Under the pieces are notes generated by a model. The model was not told where the DNA came from. It saw only the letters and a program-made list of their open reading frames with translations, and searched no databases. From Cheiracanthium punctorium (lineage: Eukaryota; Arthropoda; Arachnida; Araneae; Cheiracanthiidae), in assembly GCA_038373885.1 (NCBI GenBank), contig JAWZYV010014407.1, forward strand, positions 310,001-374,000: 64,000 bases of DNA, read 5' to 3'. A program made the translations under genes and the position numbers. Shown here piece by piece: positions 1 to 11,484 of the stretch. Every line of letters starts with the position of its first letter. Position 1 is the stretch's first letter.

Positions 1-1303
1 TTGCTTAGCATAAAATTTGTGTAAGTGGCGATCTTTATATTTAAATACGCACCGACTTTATCAAATGGCAACATCTAGATTAATATTAGAAGTTATTGAT
101 ACTTACTGTTTTTATTCGTACTATTTGAACTAAACGTCCGAATATAATTTATTATTATCATAATTTTTAATAAAATATTAATGTAAATTATGTAATGTTA
201 AATTAAAATTCAAAAAAATTATGAATAGTGACTCAGCCAAATTTCGGCGAAAATGGATGAAGAAAATGATTTTACATGATTGCGCAAAATTTTAAGTTTT
301 TACGCCCAGCAGTTGACTTTATATTGATTAAGCAATACAATAGGAAAATGGTGGAAACAAAATTTTCGTCTGTAATATCCACGAAACGTACGTGAGATTT
401 TTAGCGTATGTCCCAGATTGAAGAACATTCCCGAAAATTCGTTTTTTATGATCTCAAAGAAGAAAAGAGGTATACCTAAAATTCTTACTGTAAAATACAA
501 CACTCACGAATAACGAAAAATTGATTTCAGAATATTTCATAACAATTCACTTCATAAAAAATGTTCAGAATATTTTGATACAAGTTTACAAATTGACTAA
601 CTGAACTGTTTAGTTCATTTTAAGATCCAGATTTATAAACTTCAACATAAAGAGCAAAATTTTGATTCAATGAATCGTCATCTCCATTAGATTTACGCCT
701 GAAGCAGATACTTCTATTTGTCTTTTTTTAGATCTGCCTCACATTTTAGAAGTTTAGCCGGGGCAGCAGTAGCATAAATCGATTAACTATTTCTGTTGAT
801 ATCTTTCTTGCTATTTAAGATAAGGCTGTTACTTTTCGGGAGCTACAGGCGCCGTAGGACTTTTGGAACAGCATTACATCTACTGAAGAGCGTTTTTTTC
901 CCTTGTGTCTCAAACTTTATTTAATCTACCTGCCTGTTGAAATAGGACATTATTATTTTTTTTTTCGAAAATTAGAATTTCGATTTTTGTTTCATTATAT
1001 AGAGGAGACTTTAAGGTTTCCAAAAACGCCTTTATTTTTGTTTTTGCGAAAATTAGAAACAGAGTTACATCCAATTGAGTAAACAAGTAAAGAACATTGG
1101 GTTTCTTTAGAGGAAAATGCGCTTTCTGAAAAATTAGTTTTCAAAAATTTTTCTTCTTGATAAGGCTGATTACCCCATCAGTTTCATAGATATTTATTCA
1201 CATATCTAAACTTATTCATATCATGGGTCAAGTCTATTTATTTGCTTAATTTTCAAGATTATATTTTCATTTTGCTACGCTTTCTATTATTTTTAAAGAT
1301 TCG
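1..1303. other. AT-rich stretch, nothing recognised
   Basis: I saw no element ends, transposase motifs, RNA gene or coding signal. The single short open frame (300-503, minus) is low-complexity and resembles nothing. The last tens of bases may belong to the hAT relic into which the SINE at 1318 inserted. Confidence 0.5.
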
Positions 1304-1580
1304 TTCGCTTAGCGGACTGCCTCACCATGGCACAGTCGTTATGCCACTGAAAATGGTAGATGGCCGAAGTGTAAAGGTCCCGGGTTCGAGTCCCATCGCG
1401 CGGCTGTCGATCTAACGGTCTGGAGTTTTGGTAAGTATTTTCCAGATGTACGCGATGTACGTGAATACGCGTTAGAACCCCTTAGAAAGTCCTCCTACCA
1501 AGGCACCCCACCCCTTGGCAGATCGCCCTAGTGTAGCGTTGCCATAATCACACACATACATACACATTCGCTTAGCGGAC
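1304..1580 (+). mobile_element. tRNA-derived SINE with 14-bp target-site duplication
   Basis: The body is 1318-1566, flanked by the identical 14-mer TTCGCTTAGCGGAC at 1304-1317 and 1567-1580. The head contains a Pol III A-box-like TGGCACAGTCG and a perfect B box GGTTCGAGTCC near 1384. The body carries the family signature GATCTAACGGTCTGGAG and CCCCTTAGAAAGTC, also recognisable at 14255-14457 and 25155-25440 (both minus) and in part at 60595-60930. The tail is CA/TA-rich. The boxes and duplication are seen directly; LINE-driven mobility follows from what is known of SINEs. It is not a functional tRNA gene because the fold is poor. Confidence 0.85.
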
Positions 1581-1639
1581 CACTTAGAACTTGTTCGTTG
1601 ACAACTCGTGGTCCACGGACCACCAGTTGGGAGCCACTG
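1581..1639 (-). mobile_element. One end of an old hAT element
   Basis: Read on the minus strand from 1639, the sequence begins CAGTGGCTCCCAACTGGTGG and continues with two GTGGTCCGC-like motifs, a common hAT terminal pattern. The SINE target TTCGCTTAGCGGAC is the continuation of this subterminal sequence, so the SINE seems to have landed inside this element. The opposite end was not found. Confidence 0.4.
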
Positions 1640-2262
1640 ATTGAAAGAATATCACAAAACCTTTATTTCATTGCACAGTTAAGTGTCCTAGTAATGTACA
1701 ACATAAAGAAAATTGAAATATGCTGAGCCAATTTCTGTAACGAATGCTCGCATTAATGTAAAATATTGCTTAAGTTTCAAACAAAATGGAATATTTTTAA
1801 AAATTTTCAAAAAAAAGTATGAGAATTAGATTTATTTTTATTCTTTTAAATCACATTTCACTTAAAAATGCATATGTTTAATCCGTATTCTGTTTTTTTT
1901 TTTTTTTTTTTAGTGCTCCTAACGTAGGCAGATACCTTAAAAACTTTTTAGCCGGTGCATTATTTCTGAAAATAACAGTCTTATAAAGAATAGTGAAATG
2001 TAAATAGCGTATAAAGTAGTAGTAAAAACTTTCATACTTTTTAAGAAATAAAGTGAATGGAGATGACCAAACAAATCAGGACTTTGTTAATACCGTAGTT
2101 CAGTAAACCTTCCTCATTCGAAATCAAACATTTTTTTATCAAAAATTAATGCATGTTAAATGATACATACTTCAAATAATTTTTTTTTCACTGAAGAATA
2201 ATTCTGAATGTTACTTTATTTACTGCCATTTTTACGTTAGCCCAATTCCTCTCCCTCTTTCC
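1640..2262. other. No gene; contains a 19-T run
   Basis: AT-rich DNA with a homopolymer T tract at 1893-1911. Nothing else recognised. Confidence 0.5.
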
Positions 2263-2538
2263 TTAACCCTTTGAGGCGCAACCCTTTTTTCAGCATTGGA
2301 CAATCTATCTAGCTGTTCTCGCATTCTTCCACTTTTTCAGCAGATGCCAGTGCTGTTAAAAATAATCGTGACAATTTTTTTAAGGGAAATGACGTACTAA
2401 AAAGTAAAGGATTCTCGAGGTGCTATGTCACCCGCAACTATTTTTATAGAAATCAAATCTATTCTTCGTGACTGGCAACAGTCAAAACGTCAGAGTTTGG
2501 TGTTCCCAGAGAGGGAACACTGCGCGTTAAACAGTTAA
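2263..2538 (+). mobile_element. TTAA MITE (family A), short form without palindrome
   Basis: TTAA at 2263-2266 and 2535-2538 flank a 268-bp element. The left end is CCCTTTGAGGCGCAACCC (L end). The right end, read inward on minus, is the R end (CGCGCAGTGTTCCC in other copies), here with the outermost CCCTTT degraded. The body has landmarks shared by all long copies: CAGCATTGG, AATAATCGTGAC, AAAGGATTCTCG and CAGTCAAAACGTCAGAG. TTAA specificity with CCC-type ends points to the piggyBac superfamily (inference). No coding capacity. Confidence 0.85.
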
Positions 2539-3305
2539 AGTAATACCTTAGAAAGTATTGCCGTCGGATTCGATTGTAATTAGTTTTTCGTAGGTCCTAA
2601 GTGTCGACACATTTTCAAAATTAACCCATTTGTGCCTGGATATTTTTGCGACTTTCTTCGATTTTTACTGATAACAGAAATAATAGATAAATTTCTGATG
2701 TCAACTTCTTGAGCAAGGGATGATTTCTTTTAAAATCATTATGCATAAAAATCGAAATATCAACATCCTACTTGGTCATGTTAAAATATTTTGTAGAGTT
2801 GAGGCTCAATACTCATGAACAAAGGCTAGGAAAAATAAATAACGTTTTCGACTAATAGCGAAAATGCCGTCCCAAAAAAGGGACACTAGGCATAAATGGG
2901 TTAACTGCTAGTATAATGTGGTACTCTAATAATATGCGGCGAAGTATTTAGATATAGGAGTTTTTAAATAAATACCGCTTTGTGGTGTGATAGCAAGGAA
3001 ACCACCCGAAGATGCCGTACTAATTGTTGAATTGCGTGCAAAGGGGTCATGCCTTTTTTGAAAGTACTAAACTTCCACACTTGAGAATGGGGTAAAAAAT
3101 ACGTGCAATTTAAGAAAAAGGTTTTATCTTCATGAAGGGTATCATCCAAAGGTGGGTGAAAAATAATTAAACGGTCTACCATCAAGAAATTAAAAGCAGA
3201 AGAGAATCTTTAATGGATGATAATAAGCAGTTCCATGAAAACATCGCCGGGTTATTCTTGAAAACATCTGCGTCTGAACATAGATAATTTTTCACGTTAT
3301 TTTAA
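2539..3305. other. No gene recognised
   Basis: AT-rich DNA. The frame at 2964-3185 (minus, 73 codons) has no family features and is not supported. Confidence 0.4.
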
Positions 3306-3400
3306 GTCGGGGACGTAGCAAGGAAAAAAAAAAAAGGAGGGAGTGGGCTTGAAAAGTGGAAAAAGTAGAATTTCTTACAAAAAAGCTCGGTTTAAGAAAG
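3306..3400 (+). mobile_element. Fragment of hAT-like MITE (GGGACGTAGC end)
   Basis: The string GGGGACGTAGCAAGG followed by an A-run, a GGAGGGAGTGG block and GTAGAATTTCTTACA matches 48419-48510 (GGGACGTAGCGAG ... GTAGAATTTCTCACA). Only one end is visible in each copy. Assignment to hAT rests on similarity of the end to CAGNGNCGTAGC termini. Confidence 0.4.
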
Positions 3401-3487
3401 AAAGAAAGAAAAAACTTTTTAAATTAATAACAGTCGTCGATAACTGTTAAAACGCAAAAAGTCGTACTACTTTCCAGCTTAAGTACT

Positions 3488-3666
3488 CTTGAATTCAGTA
3501 GCGTAGTAAGAATTTTTTCATGGGGAGGGGGGTTACGACTTCTATAGCTCACATATATGTATACGTGAGTGATAAGGAATGAACAATATGCATTTTGTAA
3601 GGCAAAAAATTCTTCATGGGGGTGGGGGGTTGTGGACCCCCCCTTGGCTACGCCACTGCTTGAATT
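3488..3666 (+). mobile_element. hAT MITE, 163 bp, perfect 8-bp target duplication
   Basis: The element 3496-3658 begins CAGTAGCGTAGTAAG and ends CTTGGCTACGCCACTG, imperfect inverted termini. It is flanked on both sides by CTTGAATT (3488-3495 and 3659-3666). The interior has G/C homopolymer-rich subterminal blocks and no coding capacity. An 8-bp duplication with CAGNG termini is diagnostic for hAT. Confidence 0.85.
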
Positions 3667-4616
3667 ACATCCTAAGAGAAATCAGTCTGAAAGGTTCGAC
3701 AGAATCGGAAACAAAATTCAAAAAATTCTTCCACTTTCAAAGTTTTTCCCCCTCAGATCTCAACCTGGTACTTCAGCGTATATATAACATGTCAGGGTGA
3801 CTTGCGTTTACACCAACCAACCAACTTCCTCCCAGTTCTTAAAAACCCGCGTCCGCTCTCTGGCAACGGTTATCAGTCGCGTGGCAGGTGCTTCCGCCGG
3901 AATTCGCCAGTCAACATACACATACTTCTCTCTTCTTCCACCCCATAAACGAAACAGAAACAGAAAATAAAGAAATCGAATCTGGAGAGAGAAAGAAAGT
4001 GGAAGAGAGAGAGTGCGTAATAACACCGACATGTGCAGTTTGAAAGTGACAGGCGAATTTCACTAACGAGACAGTTATGTGTTTCTCTTTTGCATCCACG
4101 GGTGGCCTGGAATAGAGATCACAGATGGACTGGAATGATAAAAAGTGCCCGTATGAGGACCGAAGACCTACTTAGTCTGCCACGTCGCTGGCAGACTGTG
4201 AAAATACGGGCTTCGGCATGTATTGTTAGTTCTTAATAAAATTGTGTTCACAACCCTTCACAAAACACTTGATTTGTGTAAAAAAAAGTCATATTGAATA
4301 TTTATATATTTAAGTAATCGGTACACTTTAGATAAATTTAAACTTACAAGCGAAGCATTTATTTCAGTTTTTCTGATTTGAATCTTTACAATTATTAATA
4401 TTCGTTGATTTTGCATCATAAATGCAAGGGATTGCATAAAAAACTGGTAATCGTATTAATAATTCAGAGGATGCCCCAGAAAAAAATTTTCCTCTTTGGG
4501 GGTCCTCGGATTTTTGAGGTACGCCACAGGTTAATGCTATATATGCACTGCTATATATGCTATATATAGTGATATATATGGAACAGTGCTATGTATGCTA
4601 TATATATGTTATATAT
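3667..4616. other. No gene recognised; TATATA-rich tract
   Basis: 3790-3960 is slightly GC-richer without an assignable exon. 4536-4616 contains repeated GCTATATATG-like motifs. The short opposing frames (3808-4099 minus, 4033-4236 plus) show no homology I recognise. Confidence 0.4.
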
Positions 4617-4995
4617 AACATCCAAAAGAATTCTAATACATTAGCCTCTACGGGCGCTCACTGTTTAAGGCGTATTTCACAGATATTCTTCTATTTCAAA
4701 TAAAACAAAATTAGTATATGTTATTAAGGATTACAAAGTAATGCTCTCCATCGGAAATAGCATACGCAGCATAGTTCTTTTTCAGGAGCACTCAACAAAT
4801 TCCAATGCATTACGGCTGCTGGCAGCTTATATGGCAGCATCGAGACACTAATCCATTTCATGTAAAAGCTACATACACCCTTTTTAATTTAAGTACATGG
4901 TACAGTACATAAGAATAATCCATATAAATTTCATAGTAATCTATGCATATTTACGGCAGTTGGATCACAGACGGGCAGACTGACAAACCGAACTC
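4617..4995. repeat. Interspersed repeat Q, two inverted pieces
   Basis: 4617-4720 and 4780-4830 carry the family signature (AAAGAATTCYAATACATTA and CAGGAGCACTCAA) in plus orientation. 4866-4995 is the upstream part of the same family in minus orientation (on minus: GTAAATATGCATAGATTACT, then AAATTTATATGG). Other copies are at 5798-6060, 19190-19230, 21877-22110, 44405-44648 with 45952-46080, and 46640-46700 (minus). The class is unknown. Confidence 0.55.
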
Positions 4996-5339
4996 ATTAA
5001 CACTTCTCTGTTGAAAATTGTTTAGAAGAATGTATGGAATCCATATTCTATTATTGCCGGAATCTCAGTATTATTTCATGTTAACTCGTTTTTCTAAGCA
5101 TCTTCGTATTAAAAAAAGCGTACTTAACTCTAAAAATTGCAATTGCATTTACAAAACTGGCCCAGTTCTCTTTACCGTAAAACCTCAGTCTGGTTTATTG
5201 GAAACATTTGTTAAATAAAACTTTTTTTCCCCATTCAAACAAAATAAAACATACAATGAAAGGAAACAAAGATTTAATTTTGCATATACAATAACGATCA
5301 CCGCAAAAGAATGCATGCACAGTCTCATTCACTGAATGA

Positions 5340-5665
5340 AGGAAGAAAAAGAGAAGGTGTGAAAAAGAAAAGAAAAGCTAATTCAATTAAATTTCTCTTT
5401 ACTCAGTACGTGGGTATCAAGAAGCTTTTCACCCAACAAGGATTCAGAAAGAGAAAAAGACCATCAGCAATATTGATTTAGCCCGAAAGCAAGATGTAAG
5501 AAAAAAATTATCTCTCCCCACATTAAATATTTCCTTAAGATTATTTTTAAAAGCCGCAGTTTCTGGAATAATGTTTGAACGAAGGTGAAAGTTCAGAACA
5601 AAGTATATAAGACTTTTTATCGATCTCTGTCTGGCATGAATTTAATTGCTCTGCGATCTTTCAAG
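5340..5665 (+). repeat. Old segmental duplication, copy 1
   Basis: This segment aligns by eye with 6880-7194. Shared blocks in the same order are TTTCACYCAACA, a GATTCAGAGAAAG-like block, TTTAGCYCGAAAGCAA, ATCTCTCC and CTTAAGATWA, followed by GAWGRTGAAAGTT. Divergence is high and neither copy has element termini. The spacing of the two copies is about 1.54 kb. Confidence 0.6.
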
Positions 5666-5797
5666 AGAAGTCAAATTTTCTTACCTGGAATTAACAAATC
5701 ATGATAGAGGTACCCCCAGGAGCCCATATGAGTCAATGATCTTTTTTAACACTTTAGAACAAAGTTGAAAAGTAGTTTTGTCTTAAATAAGCATCGA

Positions 5798-6060
5798 TTA
5801 CTATGAAATTTCCATATGTTATTCTTATTTATTCTACTGTATATCCTAATGAAAATGGTGTATGTTAAGTTCTTTTATAGGAGCACCCAAAAGAATTCCA
5901 ATACGTATAGCTCTATGAGCAACCATTGCTTAAAACGTATTTTACAGATATTCATCTATTCCAAACAATACTGGATTGATGTATATATATATATATATAT
6001 ATATATTGATGCTTACAAAACAAGGTCTTCTATCGAAAATGGTGTCTAGTATTTCTTTTT
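5798..6060 (+). repeat. Interspersed repeat Q with (TA)n
   Basis: Q-family copy with AGGAGCACCCAAAAGAATTC and CAACCATTGCTTAAAACG, followed by a pure (TA)n microsatellite at 5982-6006. Short open frames on both strands here are repeat sequence, not genes. Confidence 0.6.
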
Positions 6061-6879
6061 GGTATCTGTAGCATTTCTTTATGGTGTTTGTATAAGTTCT
6101 TTTACAAGAGTCTCCGAGGTAAGAAATCAAGAATAAGATTTTTTAATTAACTTTTTTAACTAGCTATAATTGAAGCTAATTCGTCGAACAATGCAAGAAA
6201 CCATTTTTTTTCTTCAACTGAAAAATTGCTAAAACCCCTCCTGGAATAAAAATTAATTCCCTCTGGAACACGGATTTAAATCCAGAGTTCGGCTTTGCTT
6301 AAAATATAGTGAAGATAGGTTAGTAATTTTATTAATTTCCCATTATTAAAATATCCAATTATGATATAAGTTCTATAGCTTTAAAACTTACTTTCTTACC
6401 AAACATTATCTATGTATACACAACCTTGCCATAATTAGGCATTTTTACTACTTATTGAAATTGTTGCAAGCTAAAATACAGCTGTAATTATGCGCATTTT
6501 GACTGTGCAATTTACATCTCTTTGGTGCATCTTCATATCGTATATATTTTGAGTAATAGCTATTGCGAATTGTGTTCATTCCATGCTGGATCGTACTCTA
6601 ATATCCTTTCTATTCCGTACATTTTGTAGTTTGACTAATATTAATTTATATAATTATCGGAAATGCAGTAGGACATTTTTATTCTGTGTTTTCTGTGCAA
6701 TGTTGTCTAAGTATGAATGTTTACTTAAATGAAAACATTTATTATTCCATGGATATTTAGAATTTGTATCTGCTGAGTGGATGCTACACTGATTCGTAAC
6801 TTAAGTATTTTTACTGTATATATAAAGAAAAAGCACAAATTTTTAGTTTAGGAGGATTTAATATAAAAAGAATAAAGCA
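6061..6879. other. AT-rich, nothing recognised
   Basis: No element ends or coding signal seen. Confidence 0.5.
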
Positions 6880-7194
6880 AAGAAAAACTAAGAGCATTAA
6901 ACTTCTCTTCTTTCATTAGTCCGCGAAAATAAAGAGAAGTTTTTCACTCAACACGGATTAGAGAAAAGAGCAATATTTATTTAGCTCGAAAGCAATCTAG
7001 ACTGAGGTTCATCTCTCCACACATAGAATATTTTCTTAAGATAAATATTTTTCAAAAATTGTTCCTTCCAACACAACCTCACAGTCCCATTGGAATAACT
7101 TATAAACAAAGATGAAAGTTTATAGAAGTATACCAGTCTTCTTTCCTCCCTGAGGTATTCCCCGTCTAGGGTAAATTTAAATGCTTTTTGGTCT
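6880..7194 (+). repeat. Old segmental duplication, copy 2
   Basis: Partner of 5340-5665. Its right end is cut by the TTAA MITE that begins at 7195, so the MITE arrived after the duplication. Confidence 0.6.
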
Positions 7195-7380
7195 TTAACC
7201 CTTTGAGGCGCAACCCTTTCCCATTGCTGAAAAAAGGGCAGCCGTTGCCATCGCTCGACTTAACTACCAGCAAGATGGCGGACGATCGAAACGTTCATCG
7301 CGTGCCACAGATCTAGAGACCCTTTTTTGACGACAGTTGGCTGTGCGCCAGAACAGCCAGCTGTCGTCAAAAAAGGGTCA
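7195..7380 (+). mobile_element. TTAA MITE (family A), right-truncated
   Basis: TTAA at 7195-7198 is followed by a clean L end CCCTTTGAGGCGCAACCC. Arm 1 of the palindrome follows (GTTGCCATCGCTCGAC, GATGGCGGACGATCG), then the centre and the beginning of arm 2. Similarity stops after AAAAAAGGGTC near 7380, so the R half is missing. Confidence 0.8.
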
Positions 7381-8098
7381 GGAAGGGGTTTTAAGGTAAA
7401 AAGGGGGGTTTTAAGAGTAAAGATTTCGCTTGTACAAAAATTGGCGCTCCCATCCCTTTACTGAAAATTTATTAGCAATTGAGTGCAAGGATTTTTGTTA
7501 ACACAGAAAATCACTTTTCAAGGGTTGACAGATAGTGGAGGGGTAGTGAAATATCACACACACACAAAAGTCGACAGGGTTGGCTATTTTGGGATATTTA
7601 TTGCCAAGTTTGGCACCTAAAAATAAAACTCCAAAACTGAACCCATCCTGGCAATGTCTTCTATATCTGGCCAGTAATTGCTAAACCCTACTGTTTGTTT
7701 AATGGGGATATTAATTAAGAGTCTGAATGTTAATTGGCGAAAATAAAGGTGAAGAATAGTCAGAATTTGCCAGACGATGATAGTAAAATAGCTTTGGAGA
7801 CTGTTTTAATATAGATTTTGAGTGTGAAGACGTGTTTAATGGAGCAAGGAAGGCAATACGACACACTCATGAGTTATGATGCACTTTACAGCATAACGAA
7901 ACAAGGAAGACAAGTTGGACCGACGCATGGATTATGATAAGCATTTAACATGTAGCACTTTAGTGTGTATTTAAGATGAGAAAAACTTTCATATTTTCTT
8001 TCTTTTTTCATTTTTTAGTTATATGAGGTTTGTTTCACCCCTTCGACCTCCGGTAGAACGTATAAAAAACTGATACTTTTTTAAATTATACAGGATCT
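7381..8098. other. No gene recognised
   Basis: Unassigned DNA between the truncated MITE and the mariner relic. Confidence 0.4.
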
Positions 8099-8289
8099 CC
8101 CGAATTCATTGGCCAAACTTTAAAGGCAGTAAAATACACATAAAGAAACTTTTTTTTTTTTTTTTTTGTACAGCATCTCCCAGGTATGTTATGTAATGGG
8201 TCGGAAATAAAAAGTGTACGCGGAAGAACTGGAAATGCTCAGACAATGAAAAAAAACCTCGACAGTTACATAACATTACAGTAAGTAAG

Positions 8290-8429
8290 TGCTCAAATGT
8301 GCTCCCACCAACATCAAAAGCAGGTAACGCCTAGAGAGCTATTGGTGTGAACTTTTGAATAAGCCAGGTTTTTTTCTTTCTTAACAGTTGCAATCAGCAC
8401 TGAAAGTTTTGCAATGAGGTCCTCATCAG
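8290..8429 (-). pseudogene. Mariner-type transposase relic, C-terminal part
   Basis: On the minus strand the sequence directly beyond the hAT target reads DEDLIAKLSVLIATV, then a CFDVGGSTFEHL-like end after a frame change. The family has a helix followed by C-x-GG-HIEHL at its C-terminus. It is the continuation of the relic at 10430-10680. Confidence 0.65.
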
Positions 8430-10432
8430 TAGTGCTGTAAAAGTAACGACAAAATGAGTATCCGTATGTATTTGTTACTTAGATGTTCGCTATTCGTTAC
8501 TCGTTACTTTCGTTACTACTAATAGAATTGCTAATAGGGTGTTATATGTACCCCATAACAACACATCCGGGACAGTGTTGTTATGGGTATATGCCGCCCA
8601 TACATAAACTTATAACAAAACCTAACCAAAAAGAGTTTTTTTTAGCGAAGTTGTACAAAGTTGTATTTAGAGCTTATTTTCTCTGATTTACAGATTGTTT
8701 TTATACACATTTATGGTTTTATACAATGCTAAATTATCCGAATTACTGAGTGCACATAGAAATCTTCCAAAGACATATGCCATTCTTTTTTTTTTCTCAA
8801 ACCCCCCCTTTTTAAATTCTGAACGCTGGTTTAACCTGTTCATTCTTATCATAAAAAGTGTAAAGGAAAGCTTGTGACTCGTGTTTTTTTCTGGGAGCGG
8901 GTTCTCGAATACTGAGATCCCGGGATTGGGCCACATATATTAAATTCACAGGGCAGGGGATCTCAGTATGATATCAACTACTTTGCGTCTCTACAAGCAT
9001 AATATCTTTATTATTTGTGAGTTCTTATTTCATATCAAAAACTTCATTTGCTGGACGATTTTTCGAAGTAAATTAAAAATTACCATATTTTAAATTAAAA
9101 TTGTTTAATTCAGTGAGAATTATCTATTTTAAAGATATTTCCAGTTCTATTTCTGCACTTTTGGGATGAAAGGGGTTAGCCCCTTCTGTGGGTGCATATA
9201 TGAGAGCATTCTTTAAACAAAAATTATCACTCCTTTCATACAGAAAGAATGGTTGCACCGGACTATGCGTATTCCATGAGTTCATGGAATAAAATGTACC
9301 ATAAAATAGGGCAGATGGCCCCCTAAACACCGACATTTTAGAAACATACTGAACTTTATTGAATTATTTTAATACCAGTGGCTTAAGCAGGAGTGGGCAT
9401 AGAAATCCCGGGTAGCTCCCAATTTTTTATATATTTTTTAAACAATTACTTAAAAAATGTGTTTAGGTTTCCATGCTAAATATTTTTTTAGTTCCAAATA
9501 ATATTTTAAATAATAAAAATGTGTGAATTCGTTTATTTTATAAAAATAAATTTTTTTTAAAGGTGTATTTAAATAACTTGTTATTTATTACTCATATTTC
9601 GATTCTAGCTAAAAAAAAAAAGAAAAAGTTAAGTTCGCAATCCTGCTTCGGAACCACCCTGAAAGAAAGAATTCTGATTGCACCACTATTTAGTACTAAA
9701 ATGTTAGAAAGCCCGAAATTAGCACCCCTTACTAACATGCTTCTCTTATATGTATTGCTCCTCTACAATTATAAGAACACCCCCTTCCCCCCCTGCAAAA
9801 AAAAGTTCAACTGCGCATAAGAACGTACTATACACCGGATCCTATCCCCCCATTGTACGACCCATATCAATAGAGCAGCAGATAGTATATCCATCTCTAT
9901 AACTGTAACGAAACATACGGATTCTTCCAAACCTCATCAAAACGATACCATTCGGCTCGGCACAAACGAATTGCAACCAGAACATACTACTACTCAAATA
10001 CCGAAACTGATTTTTCCCTTCAAACAGCGAGAATCCATAATACTTCCGGTATCTAGTAACGGAACGGAACATACTATTACTCAAATACCGAAATTCATTT
10101 TCTCCCTCCGGCAGTCTTGTATTCGATGTTCGAACCTGGTCGATCCGAAATGCACACTCAAAAGTCATTTTCCCCCTTGAAACCGCGATCCGATATCCAG
10201 TAACAAATAACAGAAGATATTAGTACTCGATTACTGGAACCCGTTTCCCCACTAGTTCGCCTTGCCTGGAAGTCTGTATTCGAAGTTCGAAGCTGCTCGA
10301 TCCGAAACAGCTTCGGATAGAGTAACGAGTAACGATATCAACCGAAAAGTAACAATTCGTTACTTCGAGTCTGAGTGATTATCCGTATCTTAGTACCGAA
10401 TACATGCGGTTTGCTTCAGCTCTACTCATCAG
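8422..10432. mobile_element. Non-autonomous hAT element, 1995 bp, 8-bp duplication
   Basis: The element spans 8430-10424 and is flanked by identical CTCATCAG at 8422-8429 and 10425-10432. Termini: TAGTGCTGTAAAAGTAAC on the left; TAGAGCTGAAGCAAACC read inward from the right. Subterminal regions repeat GTAACG-type motifs many times (for example 8490-8516 and 10330-10370), typical transposase-binding repeats. The interior (8690-9840) has no transposase; frames such as 9842-10168 (minus) consist of the subterminal repeat. A 15-bp hairpin lies at about 8548-8592 and a 13-bp inverted repeat at 8909-8974. Confidence 0.8.
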
Positions 10433-10680
10433 AGTAAGTTGGAACATCGAAAATGAGTGTCATGCAGTGTTCACATTAAAAAAAAAATCGATACATGATA
10501 AATCTGGTCATTTTCATCGAGGTGGCCAAGCGACGGGTCCACCTCGTTAAACTCATTGAACTGTCCAAGATGGCATTGATGTAATTGCGTATGTTTTTGT
10601 AGAAATGGGTTAGCGCCCCATCGTACTGAAACCACAAAACATTTCATTTACGATGTCACATTGATGAGCAAAAAAGGCTT
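10430..10680 (-). pseudogene. Mariner-type transposase relic, catalytic part
   Basis: Minus-strand translation gives a degenerate QYDGALTHF (compare the family's QQDGAPPHF with the second catalytic Asp) around 10605-10630. This is followed by RNYINA and a WTRR block near 10540, where the family has a W-x-GRR motif. A WPPR-stop-K-stop-PDL stretch near 10500-10530 sits where the family has WPPRSPDL before the third acidic residue. Several stops and frame changes are present, so this is non-functional. The reading continues at 8290-8428 beyond the hAT insertion. Confidence 0.75.
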
Positions 10681-10952
10681 CTTTATATCCATTTAACGTA
10701 CCCTTAAAATTTGGTCTATGAATTCAGAGACATCCTGTATAAACTTTTGATGAACTTGCGACGATAGCTTGTGAAGAGACATCCTAAATTCTGAAAATTT
10801 TCCAAGATCCTGATGTTTTATTGTTGAGAGTGCATAGTACCGCTTCAGAAACAAAATACAGAATTTGTTCGTATCTCTTGTTACAACATTTCTTTAAAAA
10901 CAGGTCAAGAGCCTTGTACCTTTTAGCCTAAGATTAGCTTTGAAAAGCTTCC

Positions 10953-11484
10953 TTAACCCTTTGAGGAGCAACCCTTCCCCAATGCTGAAAAAAGGGCAGT
11001 CGTTGCCATCGCTCGACTTAACTACCAGCAAGATGGCGGATGACCGAAACGTTAATCGCATGCCACAGATCTAGAGACCCTTTTTTTGACGACAGCTACA
11101 GCCAGCTGTCGTGAAAAAAGGGTCTCTAAATCTGTGGCACGCGATGAACGTTTCGATCGTCCGCCAACTTACTGGTAGTTAAGTCGAGCGATGGCAACGA
11201 CTGCCCTTTTGTCAGCATTGGGCAATTTATCCAGCTGTTATCTCATTCTTCCATTTTTCAACAGATGTCAGTGCTGTTAAAAATAATCGTGACTTTTATT
11301 TTATTTTTTTTATTTTTATTTTTTACGGGAAATGACGTGCTTAAAAAGTAAAGGATTCTCCTGGAGCTATGTCACCCGCCACTATTTTTATACAAATCAA
11401 TCTATTCTTCGTGACTGGCAACAGTCAAAACGTCAGACTCTGGTGTTCCCAAAGCGGGGAACACTGCTCGTTAAAGGGTTTTAA
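10953..11484 (+). mobile_element. TTAA MITE (family A), full length with palindrome
   Basis: TTAA at 10953-10956 and 11481-11484. Order: L end, arm 1 (10970-11080), central AGCTACAGCCAGCTG, arm 2 as inverted copy of arm 1 (11105-11215), body with AATAATCGTGAC and a T-rich expansion at 11295-11322, then the R end (GGAACACTG, TTAAAGGG). About 525 bp and no coding capacity. Confidence 0.88.

Larger units (their letters stand above)
8097..10741 (-). mobile_element. Dead mariner-type transposon, split by a hAT insertion
   Basis: The terminal inverted repeats extend about 38 bp. Left begins TACAGGATCTCCCGAATTCA (8099) and right, read on minus from 10739, TACAGGATGTCTCTGAATTC. Both are flanked by TA (8097-8098 and 10740-10741). 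Without the nested hAT element the length is about 640 bp, so it is internally deleted. Transposase remains are on the minus strand on both sides of the insertion. Termini, TA duplication and protein motifs agree on the mariner/IS630 group. Confidence 0.85.

Noticed and set aside
1318..1400. tRNA gene
   Set aside because: A and B boxes are present but no stable cloverleaf forms, and a SINE body with target duplications surrounds them.
5942..6130. Open frames on both strands around 5.8-6.1 kb
   Set aside because: They translate the (TA)n microsatellite and repeat Q.
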